From NCBI RefSeq assembly GCF_022436705.1, contig NZ_JAKUHT010000003.1, positions 372,001 to 436,000 on the forward strand: a stretch of DNA of 64,000 bases, written 5' to 3'. The translations under genes were made by a program, and so were the position numbers. Numbering within the stretch: the first letter of the stretch is position 1; each line of letters opens with the position of its first letter. Positions 50,104 through 59,008 of the stretch are shown in pieces. Source of the stretch: Nocardioides sp. CFH 31398. Lineage in GTDB: Bacteria > Actinomycetota > Actinomycetes > Propionibacteriales > Nocardioidaceae. The notes under the pieces were generated by a model. The model was not told the DNA's origin. It saw nothing but the letters and a program-made list of their open reading frames with translations, and ran no database searches.

Positions 50104-50619
50104 ATGGCGGACCACTCCGAGGAACCTCTCGATCCCGAGCAGCTCGCGGCGTACTTCGCCGTGATGGAGGTGGCCGGCCTGCTGCGTCACGGTGTGGAGG
50201 AGCAGCTGCGCGACGAGGGCGACCTCAGCTTCGTGCAGTTTCAGCTGCTGGCCGTCCTCGGTCTGGACTCGCCCGCCGGCAGCCGGAGCATGACCGAGCT
50301 CGCGGACCGCATCGTGTTCAGCCGGAGCGGACTCACCTACCAGGCCGGGCTGCTCGAGAAGGCCGGCCTCGTCTCGCGGGCACCGGCGGCCCACGACGAG
50401 CGCGGGGTGACCGTGAGCATCACCGCGGAGGGGCGGGAGCGGCTCGAGCGGGTGCTGCCCGGTCACGTGGACGTGGTGCGGAGCCTGTTCCTCAGTGCGC
50501 TGCCCGCGCAGGGCTCCGCCGCGCTCACCGAGCTGCTGGCGCCCGTGCGCGACCACATGCGCTCCCAGCCACCTCGTTCGCGGACCCCGCGTCGGCGCCG
50601 GGGGTCGTCACGACCCTGA
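50104..50619 (+). CDS. MarR family regulator
   Basis: A 171-residue MarR protein. The winged helix is at about residues 40-110 (LSFVQFQLLAVLGLDSPAGS, MTELADRIVFSRSGLTYQAG, then the basic wing SRAPAAHDERGVTVSITAEG). N- and C-terminal helices form the dimer interface. The C-terminal 20 residues are an Arg/Pro tail. It probably represses the divergent quinone oxidoreductase and itself through the two GAATTC-centred sites. No Cys is present, so sensing would be by ligand rather than by thiol oxidation. Confidence 0.88.
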   Translation: MADHSEEPLDPEQLAAYFAVMEVAGLLRHGVEEQLRDEGDLSFVQFQLLAVLGLDSPAGSRSMTELADRIVFSRSGLTYQAGLLEKAGLVSRAPAAHDERGVTVSITAEGRERLERVLPGHVDVVRSLFLSALPAQGSAALTELLAPVRDHMRSQPPRSRTPRRRRGSSRP

Positions 50620-50640
50620 CGGAGAGGGTTGGATGGAGCG

Positions 50641-51330
50641 ATGCCGCACGACGGAGCCATCGACTGGGTGGAGTGGCACCGCGGGTACGACGACCCGCGG
50701 GGTCACCTCGCGCAGCGGCTCGCGGTCGTGCGCCAGCTGGTCGGCAAGGCGGTCGACCTCGCGACGGCGCGGCCGCCGTACGTGACGAGCCTCTGCGCCG
50801 GGGACGGCCGCGACGTGCTGCCCGTGGCGGCGGTGAGCGCGCGGCTCCCGCGGGTGAGCCTGGTCGAGCAGGACCCCCGGCTGGCCGAGGAAGCACGGCG
50901 CCAGGCCACCCGCCTCGGGCTGGCGGAGTCCGCGCGGGTCGTCGAGGGCGACGCCGGTGACCTGGCGACGTACACGGGGGTCGCGCGTGCGGACGTCGTC
51001 CTCCTCTGCGGTGTCCTCGGGCACCTGAGCGACGACGACGTCGACCGGCTCGCCGTCTCCCTGCCGCAGCTCGCGGCCGCGGGTGCCCGCGTGGTCTGGA
51101 CGCGCGGGCCGTGGACGACGTCCGACGCGGGGCCGCTGGTCGAGTCCGACGACGAGGAGCACCCCGCCGAGGGGATCCGCCGCTCGTTCGCCGCGCACGG
51201 GCTCGTCGAGGAGGACCTGGTCACCCCCGAGGGGACCGACTTCTGCGTCGGCGTCCACCGCCTGACCCGGGAACCGGTCCCGCGACCGCCGGTGGGGACG
51301 CTCTTCCGGTTCGGGTCGGCGAGCGGCTGA
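50641..51330 (+). CDS. Class I SAM-dependent methyltransferase
   Basis: A 229-residue protein with SAM motif I in TSLCAGDGRDVLPVAA, motif II SLVEQDPRLAEEARRQA and VVEGDAGDL, then VVLLCGVLGHLSDDDVDRLA. The substrate is unknown. The ATG follows GGAG; an in-frame TTG four codons upstream is less likely. It lies 21 bp after marR and may be co-transcribed with it. Confidence 0.78.
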   Translation: MPHDGAIDWVEWHRGYDDPRGHLAQRLAVVRQLVGKAVDLATARPPYVTSLCAGDGRDVLPVAAVSARLPRVSLVEQDPRLAEEARRQATRLGLAESARVVEGDAGDLATYTGVARADVVLLCGVLGHLSDDDVDRLAVSLPQLAAAGARVVWTRGPWTTSDAGPLVESDDEEHPAEGIRRSFAAHGLVEEDLVTPEGTDFCVGVHRLTREPVPRPPVGTLFRFGSASG

Positions 51331-51345
51331 CCCGGCCGGCGCAGG

Positions 51346-52728
51346 TCAGAGGACCTTGCCGGGGTTGAGGATCCCGCGCGGGTCGAGCGCGGCCTTGACC
51401 GCCCGTTGCATCGCGACCACCTCGGGGCTCAGCTCGGCGTGCAACCCGTCGCGCTTCAGCAGGCCCACGCCGTGCTCGCCGGTGACGGTCCCGCCGAGGT
51501 CCAGGGCGTCGGCGATGATCTCCTCGAACGCCGCCTGGGCGCGCACGCGGGCGGCGTCGTCACCGGGTGGCGTGATGATCAGCGGGTGCAGGTTGCCGTC
51601 GCCGGCGTGGGCGATGTTGGCGATGAGGACGTCGTGGGTGGCCGCCGACTTCTCGATCCGCGCGAGCATCTCCGGGACGGCGGCCTTGGGCACGCAGACG
51701 TCCTCGGTCAGCAGCGGGCCGAGCCGTTCCAGGGCGGGGTAGGCCATGCGGCGGGCCATGAACAGGGCCTCCGCCTCGTCCTCGTCGGTCGAGGCGGCCG
51801 CGAACGTCGCACCGCCCTGCTCGAAGCAGCGGACCATCGCCTCCGCCTCGGCGTCACCGGCCGCGCCCGGCGCGTCGGTGCGGCCCAGCAGGACGACGTC
51901 CGCGTCGGCCGACAGGCCCATGTTCTTCCAGTCGTCGACGGCCTTCAGGCAGTGACGGTCGACGAGCTCCAGCGCCGACGGCAGGACGCCGCTCGCGCCG
52001 ACCGCCTCGACGGCGCGGCCGGCGTCGACGACGGAGTCGAAGTAGCCGACGACGGTCCGCTCCGGTGCCCGGGCGGCGCGCAGCCGGACGGTGACCTCCG
52101 TGATGACGCCGAGGGTGCCCTCGGAGCCGACCATGAGCCCGACGAGGTCGTAACCGACCACGCCCTTCGCCGTCCGGCGACCCACGCGGACCAGCTCGCC
52201 GAGCCCGTTGACCAGCTCGAGCTCCAGCACGTAGTCGCGGGTGACGCCGTACTTCACGCAGCACAGGCCGCCCGCGTTCGTCCCGACGTTGCCGCCGATG
52301 GTCGACCAGGGGGCGCTGGCGGGGTCCGGCGGGTACCAGAGCCCCTGCTCCGCGCAGGCCTCACGCAGGTGGTCGTTGACGACACCGGGCTGGACGACGG
52401 CGAGCCGCTCGAGCGCGTTGATCTCCCGGATCTCCGTCATCCGCTCGGTCGACAGGACGACGCAGCCGTCGACGGCGTTCGCGGCCCCCGACAGCCCCGT
52501 GCCCGCGCCGCGGGTCACCACGGGGACGCCGTGGGCGAGGCACGCCCGGACGGTGGCCTGCACGTCCTCGGTCGTCCGCGCGCGCACCAGCGCGACCGGC
52601 CGGCCGTGCGGCGCCCACTCGGCCTCGTCATGCGCGTACGCCGCGAGCACGTCGTCGTCCGTCGCCAGCACCTGCGCCGGGAGGGCGTCGGTGAGCGTCG
52701 CGAGAACGGGGTGGGTCGTGAGGGTCAT
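51346..52728 (-). CDS. FAD-linked 2-hydroxyacid oxidase (GlcD type)
   Basis: A 460-residue flavoprotein. The FAD-binding type 4 domain is at about residues 38-215 (VVTRGAGTGLSGAANAV, STIGGNVGTNAGGLCCVKYG, MVGSEGTLGVITEV). The C-terminal cap has IANIAHAGDGNLHPLI and TVTGEHGVGLLKRDGL, holding the substrate-binding His residues. It probably oxidises glycolate or D-lactate to the keto acid. No GlcE or GlcF gene adjoins, so it may pass electrons to another partner. Confidence 0.88.
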   Translation of the reverse strand: MTLTTHPVLATLTDALPAQVLATDDDVLAAYAHDEAEWAPHGRPVALVRARTTEDVQATVRACLAHGVPVVTRGAGTGLSGAANAVDGCVVLSTERMTEIREINALERLAVVQPGVVNDHLREACAEQGLWYPPDPASAPWSTIGGNVGTNAGGLCCVKYGVTRDYVLELELVNGLGELVRVGRRTAKGVVGYDLVGLMVGSEGTLGVITEVTVRLRAARAPERTVVGYFDSVVDAGRAVEAVGASGVLPSALELVDRHCLKAVDDWKNMGLSADADVVLLGRTDAPGAAGDAEAEAMVRCFEQGGATFAAASTDEDEAEALFMARRMAYPALERLGPLLTEDVCVPKAAVPEMLARIEKSAATHDVLIANIAHAGDGNLHPLIITPPGDDAARVRAQAAFEEIIADALDLGGTVTGEHGVGLLKRDGLHAELSPEVVAMQRAVKAALDPRGILNPGKVL

Positions 52729-52778
52729 GGGTCGATCCTCACCCCGCGGTCAACCGTGCCCCTGTGCGCACTCTCGTC

Positions 52779-53450
52779 GGTCGAGCTGGCCGAGACCCCT
52801 GACCGGGTTTCGGGGCTCAACCACCGCGGCGGTCGAGGTGTGAGACCGCCCGCGGCCGAGCCTCGAGACCCGTTGCGCGCAGAGACGGTCCGCACCACCG
52901 GCGGTCGGTCCGCACCACCGGTGGTCGAGCTTGTCGAGACCCTCACCGGGTTTCGAGGCTCCTCGCCAGGGCTCGTCACACCTCAACCACCGCGGTGGTC
53001 GGTCTGCGCCACCGCCGGTCGAGCTCGTCGAGACCCTCACCGGGTTCGAGGCTCAACCACCGCGGCGGTCGAGGTGTGAGGCCGCCTGCGGCCGAGCCTC
53101 GAGACCCGGTGCGCGCAGACGGCCCGCACCACCGGCGGTCGAGCTTGTCGAGACCCCTCACCGGGTTTCGAGGCTCCTCGCCAGGGCTCGTCACACCTCA
53201 ACCACCGCGGTGGTCGGTCTGCGCCACCGCCGGTCGAGCTCGTCGAGACCCTCACCGGGTTTCGAGGCTCCTCGCCAGGGCTCGTCGCACCTCAACCAGC
53301 GCGGTGGTCGAGGTGTGAGGCCGCCCGCGGCCGAGCCTCGAGACCCCGGTGCGCGCAGTAACGGCCCGCACCACCGGCGGTCGAGCTTGTCGAGACCCCT
53401 CACCGGGTTTCGAGGCTCCTCGCCAGGGCTCGTCACACCTCAACCACCCG
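52779..53450. repeat. Array of REP-type repeats
   Basis: The gap 52729-53509 holds no gene. The unit GGTCGAGCTYGTCGAGACC begins at 52923, 53017, 53137, 53232 and 53379, with a diverged copy at 52779. Each is followed by CACCGGGTTTCGAGGCTC and, in most, CTCGCCAGGGCTCGTC and the palindrome CCACCGCGGTGG. Two-unit modules recur at about 214 and 242 bp. Such elements are dispersed in Nocardioidaceae genomes. Confidence 0.85.
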
Positions 53451-53490
53451 CGGTGACTGCGTGTGGACGACGGCCCGCCACTGTCGGTGG

Positions 53491-53506
53491 TCGAGCGTAT
53501 GTTCGA
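53491..53506. promoter_or_regulatory. LexA (SOS) box overlapping the -10 of the DUF222/HNH gene
   Basis: TCGAGCGTATGTTCGA matches the actinobacterial LexA consensus TCGAAC-N4-GTTCGA with one mismatch. It overlaps TATGTT (53498-53503), a -10 element 6 nt before the ATG. Mycobacterial 13E12-family genes are also often preceded by SOS boxes. Confidence 0.65.
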
Positions 53507-53509
53507 ACC

Positions 53510-54889
53510 ATGGTCAGGGACGACGATCAGCAGGCGGGTCGGTGGGGCGTCGGCGCGCACCCGCTGCTGACCGCTGCCTCGTCGCTGACCACCGGCCTGG
53601 CCGCGGCCCACGGGGCGATCGACGCCGGCTCGGACCCGTCCTGGCTCGCGGCCGAGGACCAGGGCCAGCTGCTGAGGACGCTGGGGCGGGCGCAGGCCAG
53701 CCTGGACGCACTGCTGATGCGGGTCCTGACCGCCTGCTCCGGACCCGACTCGATCGCCGAAGGCACCGCCGCACGATCCGCCGCGGACTGGCTCGCCGGC
53801 GAGCAGCACACCCGCGCCAACCGGCTCCACGCCGCCACCACGCTGGGGAAGGCGTTGGACCGCTGGCCCCGCCTCGCCGCAGCGCTCGCTGCGGGCGAGA
53901 TCACCACCGAGCACGCCCGCGCCGCCGTCGAGGCCCTCGACCGGCTACCGCGGACCGGCGACGACGCCCTCGACCCGGACCTCCTCGTCCAGGCGGAGAC
54001 CGTGATGCTCGGCCACTGCGGTGAGTTCACCCCGCCCCAGATCCGCACCCTCGGCGCGCGGCTGCTCGAGGCCGTCGCGCCTGAGGTCGCCGAGCGCCTG
54101 GAGGCCCAACGCCTGGCCGACGAGGAACGACAGGCTCGCCGCGAGACCTCCTTCTCGATGTCCCGCACCGGGCGCGGCACCCGACGGTTCCGCGGGGAGA
54201 TCCCCGAGCTGCACGCCTCCATCCTCGACAACGCCCTACGCGCGATCACCAACCCGCGGCGCACCCACCTCGACGGAGGCATCCCCTTCGAGGATGACGG
54301 TCCCCTGGACGGTGACACCGTCACCGACGGTCAGCGGCTGACCGACTCCCAACGCCTCGGCCAAGCGTTCTGCACCCTCATCGAGAACCTCCCCACCGAC
54401 CGGCTCCCCACCCACGGCGGATCCCCGGTCACCGTCGTGGTCACCATCACCGAGGAGACCCTCCGCCAAGAAGCCACCGAGCACGGCTACACCGGCTACA
54501 CCGGCTACACCGGTTACGGCACCACGACCGGCGGCGCCCCCGTCTCCGTGGGCGAGGCCATCCGGCTGGGCTGCCAGCACGGCGTGCGCGGCTGGGTCGT
54601 CTCCGGCGACGGCGAGACCCTCCACCTCGGCCGCACCCGCCGCCTGCACACCGGCCCCCAACGCCTCGCCCTCGAGCTGCAACACCCCACCTGCCAAGCC
54701 CGCGGCTGCGACGTCCCCGCCCCCTGGTGCGAGACCCACCACCGCCACGCCTGGGCCGAAGGCGGCCACACCACCGTCGACGACGGCGCCCTGCTCTGCC
54801 CCCACCACCACCACCACCGCACCCACGACCCGAAGTACGAGACCCGCTGGCACCCCGACGACACCGTCACCTTCCACCGCAGGTGCTGA
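53510..54889 (+). CDS. DUF222 / HNH endonuclease (13E12 family)
   Basis: A 459-residue protein. The DUF222 helical domain is at about residues 20-330 (SDPSWLAAEDQGQLLRTLGR, ARSAADWLAGEQHTRANRLH, EITTEHARAAVEAL). The C-terminal HNH domain (about 385-450) has CQARGCDVPAPWCETHH, WAEGGHTTVDDGALLCPHHH; the HH and final H residues are intact while the central Asn is Asp. A short TGY repeat (9-bp units, 54484-54516) separates the domains. These multicopy proteins accompany repeats and may be mobile or DNA-processing; their role is unproven. A LexA-box promoter and a REP array stand upstream. Confidence 0.88.
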   Translation: MVRDDDQQAGRWGVGAHPLLTAASSLTTGLAAAHGAIDAGSDPSWLAAEDQGQLLRTLGRAQASLDALLMRVLTACSGPDSIAEGTAARSAADWLAGEQHTRANRLHAATTLGKALDRWPRLAAALAAGEITTEHARAAVEALDRLPRTGDDALDPDLLVQAETVMLGHCGEFTPPQIRTLGARLLEAVAPEVAERLEAQRLADEERQARRETSFSMSRTGRGTRRFRGEIPELHASILDNALRAITNPRRTHLDGGIPFEDDGPLDGDTVTDGQRLTDSQRLGQAFCTLIENLPTDRLPTHGGSPVTVVVTITEETLRQEATEHGYTGYTGYTGYGTTTGGAPVSVGEAIRLGCQHGVRGWVVSGDGETLHLGRTRRLHTGPQRLALELQHPTCQARGCDVPAPWCETHHRHAWAEGGHTTVDDGALLCPHHHHHRTHDPKYETRWHPDDTVTFHRRC

Positions 54890-54892
54890 GCC

Positions 54893-55642
54893 TCAGCCGG
54901 GCTTGCGCCAGACCGACACGTGGGAGCCGCTGTCACCCGTGAACGGGGTGCCGGCCCAGTCGGCGTGCCTCGACTCGGGCACGAGTCCGGCGAGGCGTGC
55001 CATGAGGTCGGTCTCGGCGGGCCAGACGTAGCGGAAGTGATGGACGCCGTACCGGTACGACCCGTCGTCGGCCCGGGTGAAGTGGTGCGAGGTCCCCTCC
55101 TGGGTGGCCTGGTCGTAGACGTCGAAACCGGTGTGGGCCTCGCTCACGTCGAACGGGACGGCGGCCTGCCCGGGTGGGAAGCGGCGCAGGTGGGGGACGA
55201 ACTGCTCGATGACGAACCGCCCACCCGGGGCGAGGTGGCGGGCGGCGTTGGCGAAGCAGGCGACCTGCTCGTCCTGCGTCCGGAGGTTCCCGAGCGTGTT
55301 GAAGACGAGGTAGACGAGCGTGAAGGAGCCGGGCGCCGCGACCGAGGACGGGGCGGTCGCCGTCGCCATGTCGCCGACGGTCACGGGCAGCCCCGGGCGC
55401 TTGCGGTGGAGCACCTCGACCATCGGTGCCGACAGCTCGATGCCGGCGACCGCGAGCCCGCGGTCGGCGAGCGGGACCGCGACGCGGCCCGTGCCGACCG
55501 CCAGCTCGAGCACCGGGCCGCCGTCGGCGAGGTGTTCCAGGACGTGGAGGGTCGGGTCGAGGACGGCGGGGTCGAACATCTCCGCCTCGTCGGCGTCGTA
55601 CGCCTCGGCGGTCTCACGGGTCCACAGGTCGCTGCTCGTCAT
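54893..55642 (-). CDS. Class I SAM-dependent methyltransferase
   Basis: A 249-residue protein. It begins MTSSDLWTRETAEAYDADEA; motif I is VLELAVGTGRVAVPLADRGL, followed by VAGIELSAPMVEVLHRKRPG and FTLVYLVFNTLGNLRTQDEQ. The substrate is unknown. TAGCGT lies 8 nt before the ATG. It is downstream of the DUF1295 gene on the same strand. Confidence 0.82.
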   Translation of the reverse strand: MTSSDLWTRETAEAYDADEAEMFDPAVLDPTLHVLEHLADGGPVLELAVGTGRVAVPLADRGLAVAGIELSAPMVEVLHRKRPGLPVTVGDMATATAPSSVAAPGSFTLVYLVFNTLGNLRTQDEQVACFANAARHLAPGGRFVIEQFVPHLRRFPPGQAAVPFDVSEAHTGFDVYDQATQEGTSHHFTRADDGSYRYGVHHFRYVWPAETDLMARLAGLVPESRHADWAGTPFTGDSGSHVSVWRKPG

Positions 55643-55650
55643 CACCACCG

Positions 55651-55656
55651 ACGCTA
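55651..55656 (-). promoter_or_regulatory. -10 hexamer of the methyltransferase gene
   Basis: TAGCGT on the minus strand, 8 nt before the ATG at 55642. Confidence 0.4.
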
Positions 55657-55686
55657 GGCAGGACGACGGCGCGGCGCGACCGGGTT

Positions 55687-56514
55687 TCAGGCCCCGGTGA
55701 CGGCCCGCTTCGGCCAGGGGACGAAGAAGGCGACCCGCTTCTGGTACTCCCGGAACGCCGGCCGCTCCTGCATGCGCCGCTCGGTGCGCTTGGCGCCGGT
55801 CGCGTAGACGAGGAAGTACGACATCGCGACGGGGGCCGGGAACGTCCAGGCCGTCGGGGCGGAGGCGGCGCCGGCGAGGTAGACGCCGTCCCAGACGACG
55901 GAGTCGCCGAAGTAGTTCGGGTGGCGCGACCAGCCCCACAGCCCGGTGTCGAGGATGTCCGGGACGTCGGCGTCCCCGCGGTCCTTCGCTGCCTTCTTCT
56001 CGGCCATGAAGGCGTCCTTCTGCCGGTCGGCGACGGCCTCGACGACGGTCCCCGCGACCATCGCGGCCATCCCGAGCGGGAAGAGCAGGCGACGCCGTCC
56101 GGACGGCAGCTCGCTCGCGGCGGCCATCTGGATCGGCAGGGAGACCAGCAGCTGCGCCGCGCCCTGCGTGAGGAACACCTTGGCGAGGACCTGCGCGGTC
56201 GAGGCGTCGCCGAGGAACTCGGTGTACCGCTCGTCCTCGGTGTCCTTGCTGCGGAGCCGGCCCAGCATCAGGGTCCCGAGGCGCGCGCCCCAGACGGACG
56301 TCGCCGCCGCGAGCGCCCACCGGCGTCGCGCGTCGCCCTCGCCGGCGACGGCGCTGGTCACGGCCACCGCGGCGAGACCGGGGCCCCAGATGCCGTCGAC
56401 GTAGTCGCGTCGCTGCTTCGGGATCGCGACGGCGGCGGTCGCACCCTGGATGGCGGCGACGACGAGCGCGGAGCGCCCCATCACCCGGCGGAGGTTCCGC
56501 GTGTCGATGTTCAT
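55687..56514 (-). CDS. DUF1295 / steroid 5-alpha-reductase-like membrane protein
   Basis: A 275-residue protein with about six membrane segments and the C-terminal family signature ILDTGLWGWSRHPNYFGDSV, VWDGVYLAG, then RTERRMQERPAFREYQKRVA. The family resembles NADPH-dependent reductases and methyltransferases that act on membrane lipids; the substrate is unknown. It starts 30 bp after mysD on the same strand, so it could be the last gene of the mycosporine operon, though a functional link is unproven. Confidence 0.82.
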   Translation of the reverse strand: MNIDTRNLRRVMGRSALVVAAIQGATAAVAIPKQRRDYVDGIWGPGLAAVAVTSAVAGEGDARRRWALAAATSVWGARLGTLMLGRLRSKDTEDERYTEFLGDASTAQVLAKVFLTQGAAQLLVSLPIQMAAASELPSGRRRLLFPLGMAAMVAGTVVEAVADRQKDAFMAEKKAAKDRGDADVPDILDTGLWGWSRHPNYFGDSVVWDGVYLAGAASAPTAWTFPAPVAMSYFLVYATGAKRTERRMQERPAFREYQKRVAFFVPWPKRAVTGA

Positions 56515-56544
56515 GCCGACGATCGTGACAGGGCGGCGGAAGCG

Positions 56545-57660
56545 TCAGGCCCCGCGGGCGAGAGCCGCGGCCACCTGGTCGGCGAGCAGTGCCTCGAGCG
56601 GCACACCGGCCGAGGCCGCCATCATGACGACGACGCTGCTGGGGGCGAAGGAGCAGTAGAGGCTCGCCTCCAGGAAGTACGGCGTCCCGTGCGGGTCGAT
56701 CCGGACGTCGACGAGGCTGTGGTCCCGGCACCCCAGCGCCACGTGGGCCCGCCGCGCGAGCTCGTGGACGGCGGGGACGGCCGGGTCGTCGAGCGGCACG
56801 ATCCAGGCGTGGTCGGCGTCCTTCGCCATCAGCCTCAGGTCCCCACCGCCCTCGGTGCCGTCGTCGTCGCTGCGGGTGATCTTGTCGGCGGCGTCGCGGA
56901 CCGGCTTGGTGTCGGGGTCGACGGCGTACTCCTCGAGGGGCAGGCACACGAGCTCCACCCCGTCGTCGGTGCGGCGCTCGACGATGCCGCACCGGACCTC
57001 GCGGCCGAGCTCGACGTACGTCTCGACGAGCACCTGCTGCGTGGGTCCCGCGTGCTCGAACGCGGTGGCGAGGGCGGCGTCGTACTCGCCCGGCTCCCGC
57101 ACCAGGGTCACGCCGTGGGAGTTGTCGGCGTCCACCGGCTTGACGACGACGGGCGGCGCGAGCGTCGGGACGTCGCCGGGGCGCAGCACCTCGCCGTCGG
57201 GGACGGCGACCCCGGCCGCCGCCACGATCGCCCGCGCACGCTGCTTGTGCGCACCGATCGCCATGACGTCACCGGTGTTGCCGACCGTCGGGACGCGGAG
57301 GACGTCGGTGAGCAGCGAGCGGTAGGCCGTCATGCCGGACCGGCAGAACATCTGCGGCAGCGCGACGTCCACCTCGAGCGAGGCGAGGACGGCGAGGCCC
57401 TTCGCCCGTGACACCACCGGCGCCGCGGCGACGGCCTCCCGCGACAGGTCGGCCGGGAAGCGCCACCCGCCGCCGGGCTCGACCCAGGCGACCACGTGCT
57501 CGTACGGGCCGTCGGCCGCGGCGGCCAGCGCGCCGGCGGCGTACAGGCGCGAGAGGTCGGCGAGGAACGCCGTTTCCGCCGAACCGGCGAGGTGCAGCAC
57601 CCGGGTGCGCGCCGATTCGGCAGGAACGGCGGCGCCCCGTCCCGCCGGCTCAGTCGCCAC
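56545..57660 (-). CDS. mysD: D-Ala-D-Ala-ligase-like enzyme of mycosporine synthesis
   Basis: A 371-residue ATP-grasp enzyme. VDVALPQMFCRSGMTAYRSL opens the D-Ala-D-Ala-ligase-like fold; VVVKPVDADNSHGVTLVREP is the ATP-grasp loop; LVETYVELGREVRCGIVERR and VDVRIDPHGTPYFLEASLYC carry metal-binding residues. MysD condenses mycosporine-glycine with a second amino acid (Ser or Thr) to make shinorine-type compounds. The GTG start overlaps the mysC stop by 11 bp. Its place in the cluster distinguishes it from a true Ddl. The amino-acid specificity cannot be read from sequence. Confidence 0.85.
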   Translation of the reverse strand: MATEPAGRGAAVPAESARTRVLHLAGSAETAFLADLSRLYAAGALAAAADGPYEHVVAWVEPGGGWRFPADLSREAVAAAPVVSRAKGLAVLASLEVDVALPQMFCRSGMTAYRSLLTDVLRVPTVGNTGDVMAIGAHKQRARAIVAAAGVAVPDGEVLRPGDVPTLAPPVVVKPVDADNSHGVTLVREPGEYDAALATAFEHAGPTQQVLVETYVELGREVRCGIVERRTDDGVELVCLPLEEYAVDPDTKPVRDAADKITRSDDDGTEGGGDLRLMAKDADHAWIVPLDDPAVPAVHELARRAHVALGCRDHSLVDVRIDPHGTPYFLEASLYCSFAPSSVVVMMAASAGVPLEALLADQVAAALARGA

Positions 57661-59008
57661 CGATCTCGACCAGCTTCCCGATGTTGAAGTCGATGCGGAT
57701 CCAGTCGCGTCCGGTCACGAGCGCGCGCAGGAGCAGCGAGGGGACCTGCAGGTGGTGCACGAGCAGGAAGGGCAGCGGGTCGTGGACGTCGAGGATCGCG
57801 TCGCGTCCGTGGCGCACCGTCGCCCACCGCTCGGGCAGCGACGTCGGGTCGCTCAGCAGGCGCCACAGCTCGTGGTAGGCCCAGTACGTCGGGGTGTAGT
57901 CCGGCAGCGGCACGACCCGGTCGCCGCCCGGCGTGCTGCCGATCGGCTCGTCGGTGAGGTACGCCGCCGCGAGGCCGGGGTGGCGGTGGAACATCGTGAT
58001 CGCCGAGTGCGTCCGCGGGTTGCACTCGATCGCGGCGATGGTGCCGTCGGCGCGCTCGAGGAAGTCGAACGACACCTGGCCGGTGAGCTTGCGCTCCTCG
58101 ACGAGGCGGGTCACCCACGCCTCGATCTCCGGGTGGTCGACCATCGTGTAGTTGACCTGGAACGCCGACGACGCGCAGCACGCCCACACCCGCAGCCGCC
58201 CGTCGCGGGCGGTGCCGTGGGTGCAGTACTCGACGCCGTCCACGAGCTCCTGGAGCAGCCACGGGTTGTCGGCCGAGATCGGCTTGGACGCCGCGAACGC
58301 CGCGGTCTCCTCGGGGGTGGCCAGCGGCAGCGGGGTGAGGTCGAGACGGTTCACCGGGTCGTAGGCGATCGACTTCAGCACCCAACGGACGCCGGGGTGG
58401 GCGGCGAAGTCGAAGTCCGCCACCTCGGCCGGGTCGGTGACCCGGTGGGTCAGCGGCACCGGCAGGTCCAGCGCGGTGGCGAGCGCCGCGAACGACGCCT
58501 TGTCGTCGAGCTCCTCGAGGTCGTCCGGGTCGAGGTGCACGACCTCGACCCCGAGCGCCTCCAGCCGGGGCTTCGCCAGGGCGTCGTGACGGCTGGACGC
58601 CGGGCTGCACACCGGCACGTAGACGTCGACGCCCTCGCGCGCCACCACCTCGACCAGCGCGTCGGCGTACGCCGGGTCGCCGGACGGCGGGACGACGTGG
58701 AACGCGTCGACGGCGCGGGAGAACCGGTGCCCGGAGAACCGGTAGCGGCCGGCCTCGACGAGGACGACGCGGTGGCCCGCGGCGTGGAACGACCGCGCCA
58801 GCTGCAGCGCCTTCGTCATCTTGCCGCCGGACAGCATCACCGTCCGCCGCCCGCCCGCGGGCTCCGGCGGGGCGGGGGCGCCGAGCGCCGCCCCGACGAC
58901 GGCGGCGCCGGCGGTCACCGCCGCGTTCGCCGGCAGCGCCGCGCCCAGCAGGGCGAGCGCTCCCAGCGTCCTCAGGCGCGGCGGCAGGCCGGGGCGGAAC
59001 GGGGTCAC
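57650..59008 (-). CDS. mysC: ATP-grasp ligase making mycosporine-glycine
   Basis: A 452-residue protein. A short hydrophobic N-terminus (TLGALALLGAALPANAAVTA) precedes the ATP-grasp part: RTVMLSGGKMTKALQLARSF, HAAGHRVVLVEAGRYRFSGH, DDKASFAALATALDLPVPLT, VRWVLKSIAYDP, IAAIECNPRTHSAITMFHRH. MysC activates 4-deoxygadusol and couples glycine. The GTG start overlaps the oxygenase stop (GTGA). It lies in the middle of the operon, before mysD. Confidence 0.88.
   Translation of the reverse strand: MTPFRPGLPPRLRTLGALALLGAALPANAAVTAGAAVVGAALGAPAPPEPAGGRRTVMLSGGKMTKALQLARSFHAAGHRVVLVEAGRYRFSGHRFSRAVDAFHVVPPSGDPAYADALVEVVAREGVDVYVPVCSPASSRHDALAKPRLEALGVEVVHLDPDDLEELDDKASFAALATALDLPVPLTHRVTDPAEVADFDFAAHPGVRWVLKSIAYDPVNRLDLTPLPLATPEETAAFAASKPISADNPWLLQELVDGVEYCTHGTARDGRLRVWACCASSAFQVNYTMVDHPEIEAWVTRLVEERKLTGQVSFDFLERADGTIAAIECNPRTHSAITMFHRHPGLAAAYLTDEPIGSTPGGDRVVPLPDYTPTYWAYHELWRLLSDPTSLPERWATVRHGRDAILDVHDPLPFLLVHHLQVPSLLLRALVTGRDWIRIDFNIGKLVEIGGD

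Noticed and set aside
52779..53450. CRISPR array
   Set aside because: Repeats are long, palindromic and modular, and the intervening sequence is itself repeated rather than unique; no cas genes are present.
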